DNA of 64,000 nt from CAZEDM01 sp964511075 (GTDB lineage Bacteria; Zixibacteria; MSB-5A5; RBG-16-43-9): assembly GCA_964511075.1 (NCBI GenBank), contig CAZEDM010000001.1:389454-453453 (forward strand), in the 5' to 3' direction. Under the pieces are notes generated by a model, which ran no database searches, was not told the DNA's origin, and was given only the letters and a program-made list of their open reading frames with translations. Both the position numbers and the translations under genes were made by a program. Each line of letters begins with the position of its first letter. Positions within the stretch are counted from its first letter, which is position 1. Shown here piece after piece: positions 8,296 through 16,293 of the stretch.

Positions 8296-10320
8296 TTATT
8301 TCCCGATTAATTCCTTGAATTCTTCTTCGTTTATGGTTTTTATTCCTAATTTCCGAGCATCAGTTAGTTTCGAGCCAGGGTCTCTTCCCACGATTACGAA
8401 ATCCGTTTTCTTGCTGACAGAGGAGGAGACTCTTCCGCCCATCTCCTCGATTATCCTTTTGGCTTCATCCCGCGTAAAGGAATCCAGGCCGCCGGTTAAT
8501 ACAAAGGTTTTGCCGCTTAAGGGGGTAGGTTGGGTTTTGATTTTGGTCTCCGGGAATTTTACCCCTGCCTTTTTCAGCTTCTCTAATACCTTCAGATTCT
8601 TACGGTCGTGAAAGAAATTATAGATGCTTTCTGCCACGATCGGTCCTATCTCAAAGGTCGAGGATAAATCCTCTATCGATTGTCTGGCTAAATTGTCTAT
8701 GGATCTGTATTCGCGGACTAAAACCGATGCCAGATGCTCACCTATGTTTCTTATGCCTAAGGCAAAGATCAGACGAGGAAGGTCCGGATTCTTGCTTTTT
8801 CTTATGGCGCTGATAAGGTTTTCTGCTAATTTAGGACCCATACGCTCCATCTTATCCAGTAAATCTTTCTCAGTTAAATAATACAGGTCAGCCGGGTCTT
8901 TGACCATACCCAGGTCCACCATCTGCTCGATGAATTTATATCCCAGCCCATCTATGTCCATCCCGCCCTTGCAGGCAAAATGGGAGATTCTCTCCTTAAG
9001 CTGAGCCGGGCAGGCGATCCCTGTGCACCTGTGCACCGCTTCCCCGGGAGGTCTTTCTACCTTTGAGCCGCAGACCGGGCATTTTTCCGGGAAAATGAAT
9101 TTCTTTTCCTTCCCTGTTCTCTTGTTTTTTATCACCATCACAACTTCCGGTATCACGTCTCCTGCTCTCTGCACCAGGACTGTATCCCCAATCCTCACAT
9201 CTTTTTTGTTAATCTCGTCTTCATTATGCAGGGTAGCGTGGGAAATCTCTACTCCGCCGACCCTGACCGGCTCCAGAAGAGCAACCGGGGTTAAAGCTCC
9301 GGTTCTGCCAACGTTCACAGTTATATCCTTTATCTTAGTTGTTTCCTGCTGAGGCGGGAACTTCCAGGCAACTGCCCAGCGGGGACTGCGGGATAGCTCA
9401 CCTAACTTTCTCTGTAATTCGAAATCGTTCACCTTGATCACAATTCCATCCAGCTCGTAATCTAATTTATCCCGTTTAGCTAAAATCCTGTTATAATATT
9501 CTTTGATCTCCTCTATATTCTTGCACAATTTCATTTCTTGGCTCAGATGAAATCCCAGGTTTTTGAGGTACTGGATGGTTTCAAACTGGGTTGAAAACTT
9601 TTTCCCCTCTACACGACCCGTGCCATACACAAAAGAGGTCAGATGCCGGGATGCAGTTATCTCTGAATCTAATTGTCTGACAGAGCCGGCAGCCGCATTA
9701 CGCGGATTGGCGAAAAGTTGCTCACCTGATTTTTCCCTGTTTTTATTTAATCTCTCGAATTCAGATTTGGTCAGGATGACCTCCCCCCTTACCTCCAATA
9801 GCCTGGGGAGAGTCATCTTTTTTGATAAGAGTTTCAAGGGGATAGTCTTGACGGTCTTTAAATTCTGTGTTACATCCTCACCAGTATATCCATCCCCCCT
9901 GGTGGAGCCCTGGACCAGGAGCCCGTCTTTATAGACCAATTCGATTGCCAGACCGTCGAATTTCGGCTCTGCGGTGTATTCTATCTTTTTCTCGTCTATG
10001 CCGGACAGCTCCATCACCCTGCGGTGAAAATCTGAAAGCTCCTCTTCGGTTGTGGCTTTGTTCAGGCTTAACATAGGGACGGAATGCTTGACAGTCTTGA
10101 ATTCTTCAAGGGGTGGGGCGCCTACTCTCTGGGTGGGTGAATCCGGGGTAACAAGCTCAGGATATTTTTCCTCTAATTCGACCAGTTCGTCGAACAGCCG
10201 GTCGTATTCGGCATCCGAGATCTCGGGCGAATCTAAAACGTAATAGAGATAATTATGATAGTTGATCTGTTCCCTTAATTCCCAGGCTTTTTTACTGATC
10301 TTCTCATCTATCTTTGACAT
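8296..10320 (-). CDS. ligA: NAD-dependent DNA ligase LigA
   Basis: A 674-residue protein of normal LigA length with every domain. The Ia domain has Tyr residues in INYHNYLYYVLD (NAD binding). The adenylation lysine is Lys120 in PKFDGLAIEL. An OB fold follows, then a four-cysteine zinc finger (CPVCGSK and RCTGIACP), helix-hairpin-helix repeats, and a C-terminal BRCT domain (GKTFVLTGGLDSFTRDEA... onward). It seals nicks using NAD+ in replication and repair. The start at 10320 lacks a strong ribosome site, but the MSKIDEKI start and domain Ia spacing fit. PolX follows after 113 bases. Confidence 0.97.
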   Translation of the reverse strand: MSKIDEKISKKAWELREQINYHNYLYYVLDSPEISDAEYDRLFDELVELEEKYPELVTPDSPTQRVGAPPLEEFKTVKHSVPMLSLNKATTEEELSDFHRRVMELSGIDEKKIEYTAEPKFDGLAIELVYKDGLLVQGSTRGDGYTGEDVTQNLKTVKTIPLKLLSKKMTLPRLLEVRGEVILTKSEFERLNKNREKSGEQLFANPRNAAAGSVRQLDSEITASRHLTSFVYGTGRVEGKKFSTQFETIQYLKNLGFHLSQEMKLCKNIEEIKEYYNRILAKRDKLDYELDGIVIKVNDFELQRKLGELSRSPRWAVAWKFPPQQETTKIKDITVNVGRTGALTPVALLEPVRVGGVEISHATLHNEDEINKKDVRIGDTVLVQRAGDVIPEVVMVIKNKRTGKEKKFIFPEKCPVCGSKVERPPGEAVHRCTGIACPAQLKERISHFACKGGMDIDGLGYKFIEQMVDLGMVKDPADLYYLTEKDLLDKMERMGPKLAENLISAIRKSKNPDLPRLIFALGIRNIGEHLASVLVREYRSIDNLARQSIEDLSSTFEIGPIVAESIYNFFHDRKNLKVLEKLKKAGVKFPETKIKTQPTPLSGKTFVLTGGLDSFTRDEAKRIIEEMGGRVSSSVSKKTDFVIVGRDPGSKLTDARKLGIKTINEEEFKELIGK

Positions 10321-10392
10321 GAGGCTTTTTGATGGAATGCAATCCCTCAGGTTTACTTGAAGGAAACCCTCTTATTTTTTATGTATACTATC

Positions 10393-10427
10393 GTAGTGTC
10401 AGGCTTTAGCCTCGCCCAAGCGACCTA
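10393..10427. repeat. Degenerate half copy of the GTAGTG palindrome
   Basis: GTAGTGTCAGGCTTTAGCC then TCGCCCAAGCGACC resembles the left two thirds of the 8221-8271 element, but the closing TCGCACTAC arm is missing. It lies upstream of ligA. Confidence 0.45.
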
Positions 10428-10500
10428 AGAAAAGATTGCATTGCTAAAAGCGATACTTCCCGCTCTAGTTGAAGATTCAGCGGGCAAAGGTGTCTCTTTA

Positions 10501-10574
10501 TGGAGTGCAAACCTTAAGGTTGACCCGTTTAATTATGTCACTGGGAAAAAGTAAAGCCAAAGCCTTACACTCCA
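10501..10574. repeat. Repeat family B copy 1 (TGGAGTG ends)
   Basis: Seventy-four bases bounded by TGGAGTGCAA and TTACACTCCA, which pair at nine of ten positions. The interior has CCTTAAGGTT and AAAGCCAAAGCC. A second copy with the same ends is at 24476-24572. Confidence 0.55.
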
Positions 10575-10583
10575 AAATTTCTT

Positions 10584-10814
10584 TTAACCTCCCCTTCTGC
10601 CCTTGGTCCCGCCTAAGAATTTGTCTTTCCGTTTACGGTCAAACATATGTTTCCCGTGCTTGAACATGCCTTTCCTGAAATCTTTTAATTTCTCTTTGCG
10701 CTGTGCCTCGATCATATGTTCATGTTTCAGCCTCTGGTGTTTGACCTTATCCGGCTTCTCCTCTGCTGGTTTGGGTTTTTCCTCTGTTGGTTCTTCCAAG
10801 GGTTTTTCTTCCAT
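10584..10814 (-). CDS. Small highly charged hypothetical protein
   Basis: A 76-residue protein with no recognised domain. The N-terminal third is Glu/Pro/Lys rich (EEKPLEEPTEEKPKP); the rest is strongly basic (KHGKHMFDRKRKDK) and ends GTKGRRGG. A strong ribosome site (GGAGG, then AAAAG, then ATG) supports translation. No signal peptide or membrane segment is present. The basic tail could bind nucleic acid, but this is only composition. It follows the small lipoprotein gene on the same strand, separated by a likely terminator. Confidence 0.5.
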   Translation of the reverse strand: MEEKPLEEPTEEKPKPAEEKPDKVKHQRLKHEHMIEAQRKEKLKDFRKGMFKHGKHMFDRKRKDKFLGGTKGRRGG

Positions 10815-10872
10815 CTTTTCCTCCGCTTTGGGGTTTGATATAATTTACCTGCAGCCTCCTCTTAAGTCAAAT

Positions 10873-10914
10873 AAAAAAGGCAGTCTCGCCATAAAAACGA
10901 AACTGCCATTTTTT
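10873..10914 (-). terminator. Intrinsic terminator (works on either strand) after the small lipoprotein
   Basis: The arms GGCAGTCTCG and CGAAACTGCC pair with one mismatch. They are flanked by six A on the left and six T on the right, so a T run follows the hairpin on both strands. On the minus strand it lies just after the lipoprotein stop. Confidence 0.7.
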
Positions 10915-10935
10915 CCGAGGACTTGAAGATATCTG

Positions 10936-11091
10936 TTAATATCCCCCGCCAGTATCAGCTTGTGCAGTATCGGTCGGCATTGTCTCTTGAGTGGTACTTT
11001 CCTCCATCTGGGGCTCCTCTTTCTTAGCACATCCGATAAGGATTGATAAGCTGAAAATTAAGGCAAGCAGTAAAGCGATCAACCTTTTCAT
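10936..11091 (-). CDS. Tiny lipoprotein (51 residues)
   Basis: Reading the minus strand from ATG at 11091 gives MKRLIALLLALIFSLSILIG and then Cys21, a clear lipoprotein signal with lipobox LIGC. The mature part is about 30 residues, acidic and Thr/Gln rich (KKEEPQMEES... ending DTGGGY). A strong GGGAGGTGAG ribosome site precedes the ATG, and a terminator follows the stop. Mature residues after Cys are Ala-Lys, with no Asp at +2, so outer-membrane sorting is plausible. Function unknown. It is divergently oriented from the tol-pal operon, whose promoter begins 35 bases away, so shared control is possible. Confidence 0.75.
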   Translation of the reverse strand: MKRLIALLLALIFSLSILIGCAKKEEPQMEESTTQETMPTDTAQADTGGGY

Positions 11092-11125
11092 CTGGATTCT
11101 CACCTCCCTTTAGGTTCTTTTTTGC

Positions 11126-11154
11126 TTGACCAATCTCTCCTGTTTTCGTATAAT
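11126..11154 (+). promoter_or_regulatory. Sigma-70-type promoter of the tol-pal operon
   Basis: TTGACC, a 17-base spacer, then TATAAT. Transcription would start near 11161, giving a leader of about 110 bases before tolQ in which I see no clear structured element. Confidence 0.7.
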
Positions 11155-11269
11155 TTTTACAAAAGCGTGAACTTCTGGTTCCGAAAAGAGTATAACAAAT
11201 TTAGTTTTAATTTAGGAGCTGAGTTACGCTTGTCAACAAAAATTTTAATTTTTTTAGGAAAGGAAATCT

Positions 11270-12004
11270 ATGCAGCTTCTGACCTTATTACTTTTAAGTC
11301 CTGATCCTGTCTCTTTCAGGGGCAGTATAATCCGTATGATCCTGGAATCCGGGATTTTCGCCAAAGTTATTTTGCTCATCCTTTTGTTCTTCTCGGTAAT
11401 CTCCTGGGGGATAATCATAAACAAGTTCAGGGTTTTCAGAAAGGTGGAGGCTGATACCAGAAGATTTCTTGCCACCTTCAGGAAAAGCAAAGGTCTACCA
11501 GAGGCATATCTGGCTTGTATAACCCTGAGGAGGACACCTCTCTCCAGGATGTTGGAGGCTGGGTTCAAGGAAGCAGAACAGCTCTCCAAAATGGGATATC
11601 CAGATAATCCCCAGAGAGAGGAGCTCTTGACTCCCGAGAGAAAATCCGAGATCGTAAGAATGACCCTGGACAGAGTAGGGGCAGAGGAGATAGGTAAATT
11701 GGAGAGATACGTTGTATTTTTAGCCACCACCGGAAATATAAGCCCCTTCTTAGGGCTTTTGGGAACTGTCTGGGGAATTATGGACTCATTTGCCAGCATC
11801 GGTATAAGGGGCTCTGCCAGTTTAGCAGTGGTTGCCCCGGGAATTGCAGAGGCGTTGATTGCCACCATCTTTGGCCTGGCAGTGGCTATCCCCGGAGTTG
11901 TCGGATATAACTATTTCAATAACCGCTTGAAATTCGTCACCTCAGACATTGATAATTTTTCCCTGGAATTCCTTTCCTCGGCCAAGAAAGAGGGTATCTT
12001 ATGA
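11270..12004 (+). CDS. tolQ: TolQ, MotA/TolQ/ExbB proton channel subunit
   Basis: A 244-residue inner-membrane protein with three expected membrane segments: about 28-48 (AKVILLILLFFSVISWGII), about 150-170 (FLATTGNISPFLGLLGTVWG), and about 185-210 (APGIAEALIATIFGLAVAIPG). The GLLGTVWGIMDSF and AEALIATIFGLAVAIP signatures are those of the family. With TolR it uses the proton gradient to energise TolA and keep the outer membrane tied to the constricting septum. It starts at ATG after GGAAAGGAAA and overlaps tolR by four bases (ATGA), so translation is coupled. Confidence 0.93.
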   Translation: MQLLTLLLLSPDPVSFRGSIIRMILESGIFAKVILLILLFFSVISWGIIINKFRVFRKVEADTRRFLATFRKSKGLPEAYLACITLRRTPLSRMLEAGFKEAEQLSKMGYPDNPQREELLTPERKSEIVRMTLDRVGAEEIGKLERYVVFLATTGNISPFLGLLGTVWGIMDSFASIGIRGSASLAVVAPGIAEALIATIFGLAVAIPGVVGYNYFNNRLKFVTSDIDNFSLEFLSSAKKEGIL

Positions 12005-12402
12005 AGAAAAGGCACTATCCCGCTCTTTACGACATAAATGTGACCAATCTGGTGGATGTGGTCTTGGTCCTTTTGATCATTTTTATGATTACCGCACCTA
12101 TGCTTCAAAGCGGGATCGATATTAACCTGCCCAAGACGGTTGCTACCCAGAAAGATTTGGGAGAAGGGATCGTGGTTACCATTAACAAGCAGAGAAGGAT
12201 TTTCGTGGACGACAAGATCACTTCCTTTGACAAGTTCAAGCAGAGGTTGGGTGACCTTAAGGCTAAAAAGGGAGCTAATGCGGTTTACCTGCGCGCGGAC
12301 GAAACCGTTCCCTACGGGTTCGTAGTGGATGTGATGGGAAAAATCAAAGATATGGGCATTACCAATTTGGGGTTAGTCATAGAGCCCGTGGAGAAAAGAT
12401 GA
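12001..12402 (+). CDS. tolR: TolR, ExbD/TolR family
   Basis: A 133-residue protein with one N-terminal membrane helix (LVDVVLVLLIIFMITAPML, about 16-34). This contains the conserved Asp of the proton path (Asp19 in the NLVDVVLVLLI motif). The periplasmic domain shows YLRADETVPYG, the family pattern for the TolR/ExbD fold. It overlaps tolQ at its start and tolA at its end by four bases each. Partner of TolQ. Confidence 0.93.
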   Translation: MKKRHYPALYDINVTNLVDVVLVLLIIFMITAPMLQSGIDINLPKTVATQKDLGEGIVVTINKQRRIFVDDKITSFDKFKQRLGDLKAKKGANAVYLRADETVPYGFVVDVMGKIKDMGITNLGLVIEPVEKR

Positions 12403-13112
12403 GGAAGGAACTCTACCTCTCCTTAAGCTTTCACATTATCTTAATTTTTTTTCTGGCTTTTTTTGTTCCGGTTAAAGCCTATTACCAGATGAAGGGATAC
12501 CCCCAGATCTATAAAGTTGGACTGGTTAGTCTGCCTGCCGGTGGTCTGGGGGGTGGTGGAGGAGAAAGCGCAAAAACCACTTTGGAAAAATCAGCCCCGG
12601 CTCAAGGCATCGGTTTGAAGGAGATGAAAACCGAGAAGAAAACCAAGACCCGGGTTTCTCAAAAGAAGACAGAGCCTGCAAAAAAGACTGCTGCTCCTTC
12701 AAAAAAACAGGAGATAGGAAAGACGGTTTCGGGTAAAGAGGTGGCTGGTTCTGGTAAGGAGGGAACAGGCGAAGGCTTTGATATATCCCTGGGTGGAGGA
12801 TTGGGTTCTGCTCATGTGGAAGGTGGAGATTTCGGTTCGCCTTATTATCTCAATATCGCCTTTGGCAAGATCAGGGAGGCTTTTACTAATCCCCTGAGGC
12901 AGACTAACTTGCCTATAAGGGCAACGGTTTACTTTAAAATCCTTAAAGACGGGAAAGTATTTGAGCCTATAATCGAATCCTCCTCCGGGATTTCCGTTTT
13001 TGACCAGGCAGCCCTGCGGGCGGTGGTTTCGACTGACCCTTTACCCCCGCTTCCTCAAGAATATAAAGGAGAATGGCTGGGGATTCATCTGGAATTTGAA
13101 TTTTTACCTTAG
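12399..13112 (+). CDS. tolA: TolA-like TonB-family energy transducer
   Basis: A 237-residue protein with a short cytoplasmic start, one membrane helix (about 8-25), then a Gly-rich run (GGLGGGGGES) and a Lys/Thr/Pro-rich linker spanning the periplasm (about 60-130). It ends in a TonB/TolA C-terminal domain (LPIRATVYFKILKDGKV... through LEFEFLP). The Lys-rich linker is shorter than the long Ala-helix of E. coli TolA. Position between tolR and tolB makes TolA the best name; sequence alone would allow TonB. It links the TolQR motor to TolB/Pal. Confidence 0.85.
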   Translation: MRKELYLSLSFHIILIFFLAFFVPVKAYYQMKGYPQIYKVGLVSLPAGGLGGGGGESAKTTLEKSAPAQGIGLKEMKTEKKTKTRVSQKKTEPAKKTAAPSKKQEIGKTVSGKEVAGSGKEGTGEGFDISLGGGLGSAHVEGGDFGSPYYLNIAFGKIREAFTNPLRQTNLPIRATVYFKILKDGKVFEPIIESSSGISVFDQAALRAVVSTDPLPPLPQEYKGEWLGIHLEFEFLP

Positions 13113-13208
13113 GAAAAGATGAGTAGGGAGTTGACAAACGAATAAGTGAATCTTGAGTTCGTCTGGCCCTCTGCCCCGACGAAAAATGATGAGTTAAGAG
13201 AAAAAGAT

Positions 13209-14516
13209 ATGAGAAAACGGATAACTTGTGTTGTAATTTTTTGTTTATGTCTCGCAATGGTCTGCATCGGTGATCTTTCTGCCCAGACTGAAATCTACGT
13301 CAAGATGCCGGTGGGTGGGGCTGAGCCCCTGGATATCGCGGTTACTGATTTTACTCCCAAGAAAAAAGGCTTCTCGGTCGAGGAGCAGAACTTGGCTTCC
13401 GAGATTCCCCAGATAATAAGGAACGATTTGGAGTTCTCCCTTATGTTCTATGTGGCGGAGATCGATTCCTTTGCTTTATCCGTAGTGGGGAATAACCCCT
13501 TGAATTTGGATGGCTGGTACAAGTTAGGCATACAGATGGTTCTGGGCGGAGAGTTGGAGCTGAGTGGAGATGAGATAAGAACTGAGGTATCTTTGTATGA
13601 GGTATTAAGAGGGAAAAAGATTTATTCCAGGACTTATAAGACCTCATCGGATAATTTCAGAGGACTGGCTCATACCATCTCGGACGATTTAGTCCTTGAG
13701 CTCACCGGTGAGAAGGGTATATTCAATACTAAAATCACTTTTATCTCCACCAGTAACGGTGATAAGGAGGTTTATATCTGCGATTACGATGGTTTCAATG
13801 TGAGCAGAATAACCGACGACAGGTCTATAGATCTATCCCCGCGCTGGTCCCCGGACGGGAAAAAGATAATCTATACCTCTTACAAAAAAGGCAACCCGGA
13901 TCTCTGGATAAGGGATCTGCAGGCAGGGACTAATCAGATTCTCTCCTCCCAGGCAGGATTGAATTCTGCACCAGCCTGGTCTCCGGAGGGTAAAAATATT
14001 GGACTGACTTTAAGTAAAGACGGCAACCCCGAGATCTATTTGATAGATCAGTCCGGGAAGGTAGTCCGCAGATTGACCAACAGCCCGGAAATAGAGTCCT
14101 CGCCTTCTTTTTCACCCAAAGGGAAAGAGATAGTTTTCACCTCCGACAGAACCGGCTCGCCTCAGCTCTATATAATGGATGTTCAGGGAACAAACGTACG
14201 CCGATTGACCTATGGCTTGGATTACTGCGATTCTCCTGTGTGGTCGCCCAAAGGTGATAAGATCGCCTTCGTGGTTAGAACCCCATCCGGATTTGATATC
14301 TATACCATAGACGTAACCGGAGAGAACCTGAGAAGATTGACCTACGGGTATAATAACGAGAACCCCTCCTGGTCTCCGGATGGATATCATCTGGTCTTCA
14401 GCTCCAATCGCACAGGAAGATATCAGATCTATACTATGAACTGGGATGGCTCTGACCAGAAAGCTATTATCTCAGGAGGAGAAAGCTACAACCCCTCCTG
14501 GTCTCCCAGGCTTTAG
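13209..14516 (+). CDS. tolB: TolB, periplasmic beta-propeller of the Tol-Pal system
   Basis: I place the start at ATG 13209, because the sequence from there (MRKRITCVVIFCLCLAMVCI, cleavage near LSAQ) is a clean signal peptide; an in-frame GTG at 13146 would bury it behind 21 unrelated residues. The 435-residue protein has the N-terminal TolB domain (PLDIAVTDF onward) and a six-blade PD40 propeller, seen as repeated SPRWSPDGK, APAWSPEGK, SPSFSPKGK, SPVWSPKGD and NPSWSPDG motifs with DxxxYxxD-type strands. It docks on Pal in the periplasm. It follows tolA by 96 bases, and pal follows after 110 bases with its own promoter. Confidence 0.93.
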   Translation: MRKRITCVVIFCLCLAMVCIGDLSAQTEIYVKMPVGGAEPLDIAVTDFTPKKKGFSVEEQNLASEIPQIIRNDLEFSLMFYVAEIDSFALSVVGNNPLNLDGWYKLGIQMVLGGELELSGDEIRTEVSLYEVLRGKKIYSRTYKTSSDNFRGLAHTISDDLVLELTGEKGIFNTKITFISTSNGDKEVYICDYDGFNVSRITDDRSIDLSPRWSPDGKKIIYTSYKKGNPDLWIRDLQAGTNQILSSQAGLNSAPAWSPEGKNIGLTLSKDGNPEIYLIDQSGKVVRRLTNSPEIESSPSFSPKGKEIVFTSDRTGSPQLYIMDVQGTNVRRLTYGLDYCDSPVWSPKGDKIAFVVRTPSGFDIYTIDVTGENLRRLTYGYNNENPSWSPDGYHLVFSSNRTGRYQIYTMNWDGSDQKAIISGGESYNPSWSPRL

Positions 14517-14550
14517 AGGGTAAATATTTCTGTATAGTTTCCGATTTCTC

Positions 14551-14581
14551 TTGACAACTTTTGATAAGGCGATTATATAAT
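14551..14581 (+). promoter_or_regulatory. Internal promoter for pal-cpoB
   Basis: TTGACA followed by TATATAAT: the spacer is 17 bases to TATATA or 19 to TATAAT. It lies between the tolB stop and the pal start, so pal and cpoB may be made at a higher level than tolQRAB. Confidence 0.65.
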
Positions 14582-14626
14582 CTTGGCGGATTAAACTTTT
14601 AACCTTTTAAACAGGAGGTAGAGAAG

Positions 14627-15145
14627 GTGAGAAGTATCTTAGTAGTTCTGATGGGAATCCTAATACTGGCTTTTTTCTGGGGTTGTAAATCAGGCACCAA
14701 GATAAAGCCAGCAGTTGAGCAGCCACAGGAAGAAGTAAAAACAGCGGAGGAACCTGTCACGCCACCGGTCAAGGAGCCAGAGGTTCAAAAAGAGGAGAAG
14801 CCGGTAGAGATCAAGTTAGAGCCGATCTACTTTGATTTCGATAGATATTTCATCCGCGAGGATGCCAAGAAGAGTTTGAACCAAAACGCCAAAATCCTGA
14901 AGGATAACCCCCAGGTGAAGATCAGAATAGAAGGTAACTGCGACGAGAGGGGAACCGCAGAATATAACTTGGCCCTGGGAGAGAAAAGGGCAAAATCTGC
15001 CAAGGATTATCTGGTGAATCTGGGAATCGACTCTGCCAGGATAACGGTTATCAGCTACGGCAAGGAGAAGCCCTTGTACCCCGGACATAATGAGGATGCC
15101 TGGTCAAAGAATCGCCGGGATGATTTTGTGATCGTCTCTAAATAG
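14627..15145 (+). CDS. pal: Pal, peptidoglycan-associated OmpA-family lipoprotein
   Basis: A 172-residue lipoprotein starting at GTG with an AGGAGGT site five bases upstream. The signal ends at Cys20 (lipobox FWGC). A Pro/Glu/Lys-rich linker (about 25-65) leads to an OmpA/Pal domain with EPIYFDFDRYFIRED, the DAP-binding region NCDERGTAEYNLALGEKRA and YGKEKPLYPG. It anchors the outer membrane to peptidoglycan and binds TolB. The E. coli hallmark CDERGTPEYN is nearly identical here. Confidence 0.95.
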   Translation: MRSILVVLMGILILAFFWGCKSGTKIKPAVEQPQEEVKTAEEPVTPPVKEPEVQKEEKPVEIKLEPIYFDFDRYFIREDAKKSLNQNAKILKDNPQVKIRIEGNCDERGTAEYNLALGEKRAKSAKDYLVNLGIDSARITVISYGKEKPLYPGHNEDAWSKNRRDDFVIVSK

Positions 15146-15209
15146 CAGGTAAAATATGATCATAAGAAGATTTCATCTATAATCCGGAGTTTCGAGGAGG
15201 TGACTGGAG

Positions 15210-15962
15210 ATCATCAGGCGTCTCAAGACAGGAATCTTTTTCCTGCTGATAGCTTTTATAATCTCAGGCTGTGTCTCCAGAAAGGAGATAGTCAGATTTC
15301 GTGAACAGCTGGATTATCTGGAGACGAGCAATTATCGACTGGAAAGGGATGTGGCTGTCCTGGATAGTCTTTTGAGACAGCAGCTGGAGGAAAATGCAAT
15401 GCTCAAGGCTGATCTCTCAGCATCCTTAACCTCCATCGACGACAGGGTGAGGATGCTGGAGGGGAGGGTGGAGGATTCCGGATACCGCTTCTCGGAGATA
15501 GTCCGCAAAATGGATAAAGGAGAGCTTTCTCCCTCAGATACTACCGGGCTTCCGGATTCCTTGAGATTCAAAGTTAGCCTGGATCCGCAGAAATTGTATG
15601 ACCAGGCTTATGTGGATTTCGCCAAAGGAAGTTACGATCTAGCAATCCAGGGTTTCTCTGACTATCTGAGATATTTCCCCCAGAGCCTCTCAGCGGATAA
15701 GGCCCGTTATTGGATAGGGGAGTGCTATTTTGCCAAGGAGGATTACAACCGAAGCCTGGACGAGTTTCAGAAACTGTTGCAGGAGTTTCCCTCTTCGGAT
15801 AAAATACCCAGTGCCCTTTATAAGATTGGACTTTGTTACGAGAAATTGAAAAATCAGATCAGAGCCAACCGTTATTACGGCGAGGTGATAAACAAATATC
15901 CTAATTCAGCAGAGGCAGAGTTGGCCAAGAATAAACTGGGGCTGGAGAAGAAAAAACAGTAG
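15210..15962 (+). CDS. cpoB: CpoB/YbgF-like TPR lipoprotein, apparently with a non-standard start codon
   Basis: The open frame from the stop at 15201 encodes a lipoprotein signal (IIRRLKTGIFFLLIAFIISG then Cys), a coiled coil (about 30-80) and tetratricopeptide repeats typical of CpoB/YbgF (LYDQAYVDFAKGSYDLAI; YWIGECYFAKEDYNRSLDEF; ALYKIGLCYEKL). No ATG, GTG or TTG exists in frame before the signal; the first GTG is at 15351, inside the coiled coil. A near-perfect ribosome site, AGGAGGTGA, ends at 15203. That puts ATC at 15210 at ideal spacing, while CTG at 15204 is too close. A base error in the assembly is the main alternative. CpoB links Tol-Pal to cell-wall synthesis at the septum. Confidence 0.8.
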   Translation: MIRRLKTGIFFLLIAFIISGCVSRKEIVRFREQLDYLETSNYRLERDVAVLDSLLRQQLEENAMLKADLSASLTSIDDRVRMLEGRVEDSGYRFSEIVRKMDKGELSPSDTTGLPDSLRFKVSLDPQKLYDQAYVDFAKGSYDLAIQGFSDYLRYFPQSLSADKARYWIGECYFAKEDYNRSLDEFQKLLQEFPSSDKIPSALYKIGLCYEKLKNQIRANRYYGEVINKYPNSAEAELAKNKLGLEKKKQ

Positions 15963-15989
15963 TAGCTGAGTTCCAAACGAGAAATCTTA

Positions 15990-16028
15990 ATTGTAGTGAC
16001 GTTCGACTGAACGTCACTACAATTTTTT
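15990..16028 (+). terminator. Terminator of the tol-pal operon
   Basis: Arms ATTGTAGTGACGTT and AACGTCACTACAAT pair perfectly around a six-base loop and are followed by six T. The arm shares the GTAGTG end of the palindromic elements, so a repeat copy may serve as the terminator. Confidence 0.85.
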
Positions 16029-16051
16029 ATTTAAAGCCCAGGGTCATTAAC

Positions 16052-16148
16052 GTAGGGACAGCCCTTGTGGCTGTCCGTATTAGGGTTAGGACAAGAACCA
16101 CCGCCTTTGGCGGGATTTCGCGCTGCTCGACAAGTCCTGTGTCCCTAC
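16052..16148. repeat. Palindromic element (family A) in the gap after cpoB
   Basis: The 331-base gap from 15963 to 16293 has no gene. After the terminator comes a 97-base element bounded by GTAGGGACA and TGTCCCTAC with an inner GGACAGCC-type hairpin (ACAGCCCTTGTGGCTGT). A half element follows near 16221-16275 with GTAGGGGCGACCCG and TTCGGCTCCGCTCAGGAC but no closing arm. Confidence 0.65.
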
Positions 16149-16293
16149 ATAAAATTTATTCCGTAATAGACTTCACCAACAGCCTTTATGTGGCTGCCTT
16201 AATTATCTCACGTAATTTTGAGTAGGGGCGACCCGTCCTTCGGCTCCGCTCAGGACAGTGGGCTCGTCGAACTGCCTGGTCACCTCTATAACC

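Noticed and set aside
10845..11030. A 61-codon minus-strand frame overlapping the small lipoprotein
   Set aside because: It runs through the terminator hairpin and is out of frame with the lipoprotein, which has the signal peptide and ribosome site.
11122..11304. A short plus-strand reading frame in the leader before tolQ
   Set aside because: It has no ribosome site, starts inside the promoter region and overlaps the tolQ start; the 51-residue lipoprotein lies on the other side of the promoter and explains the upstream signals better.
13146..13208. GTG start for tolB 63 bases upstream
   Set aside because: It would put 21 polar residues in front of a signal peptide, which would block normal export.
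2586..16285. CRISPR array from the clustered palindromes
   Set aside because: Elements are not regularly spaced, have no uniform repeat length and lack unique spacers and cas genes.
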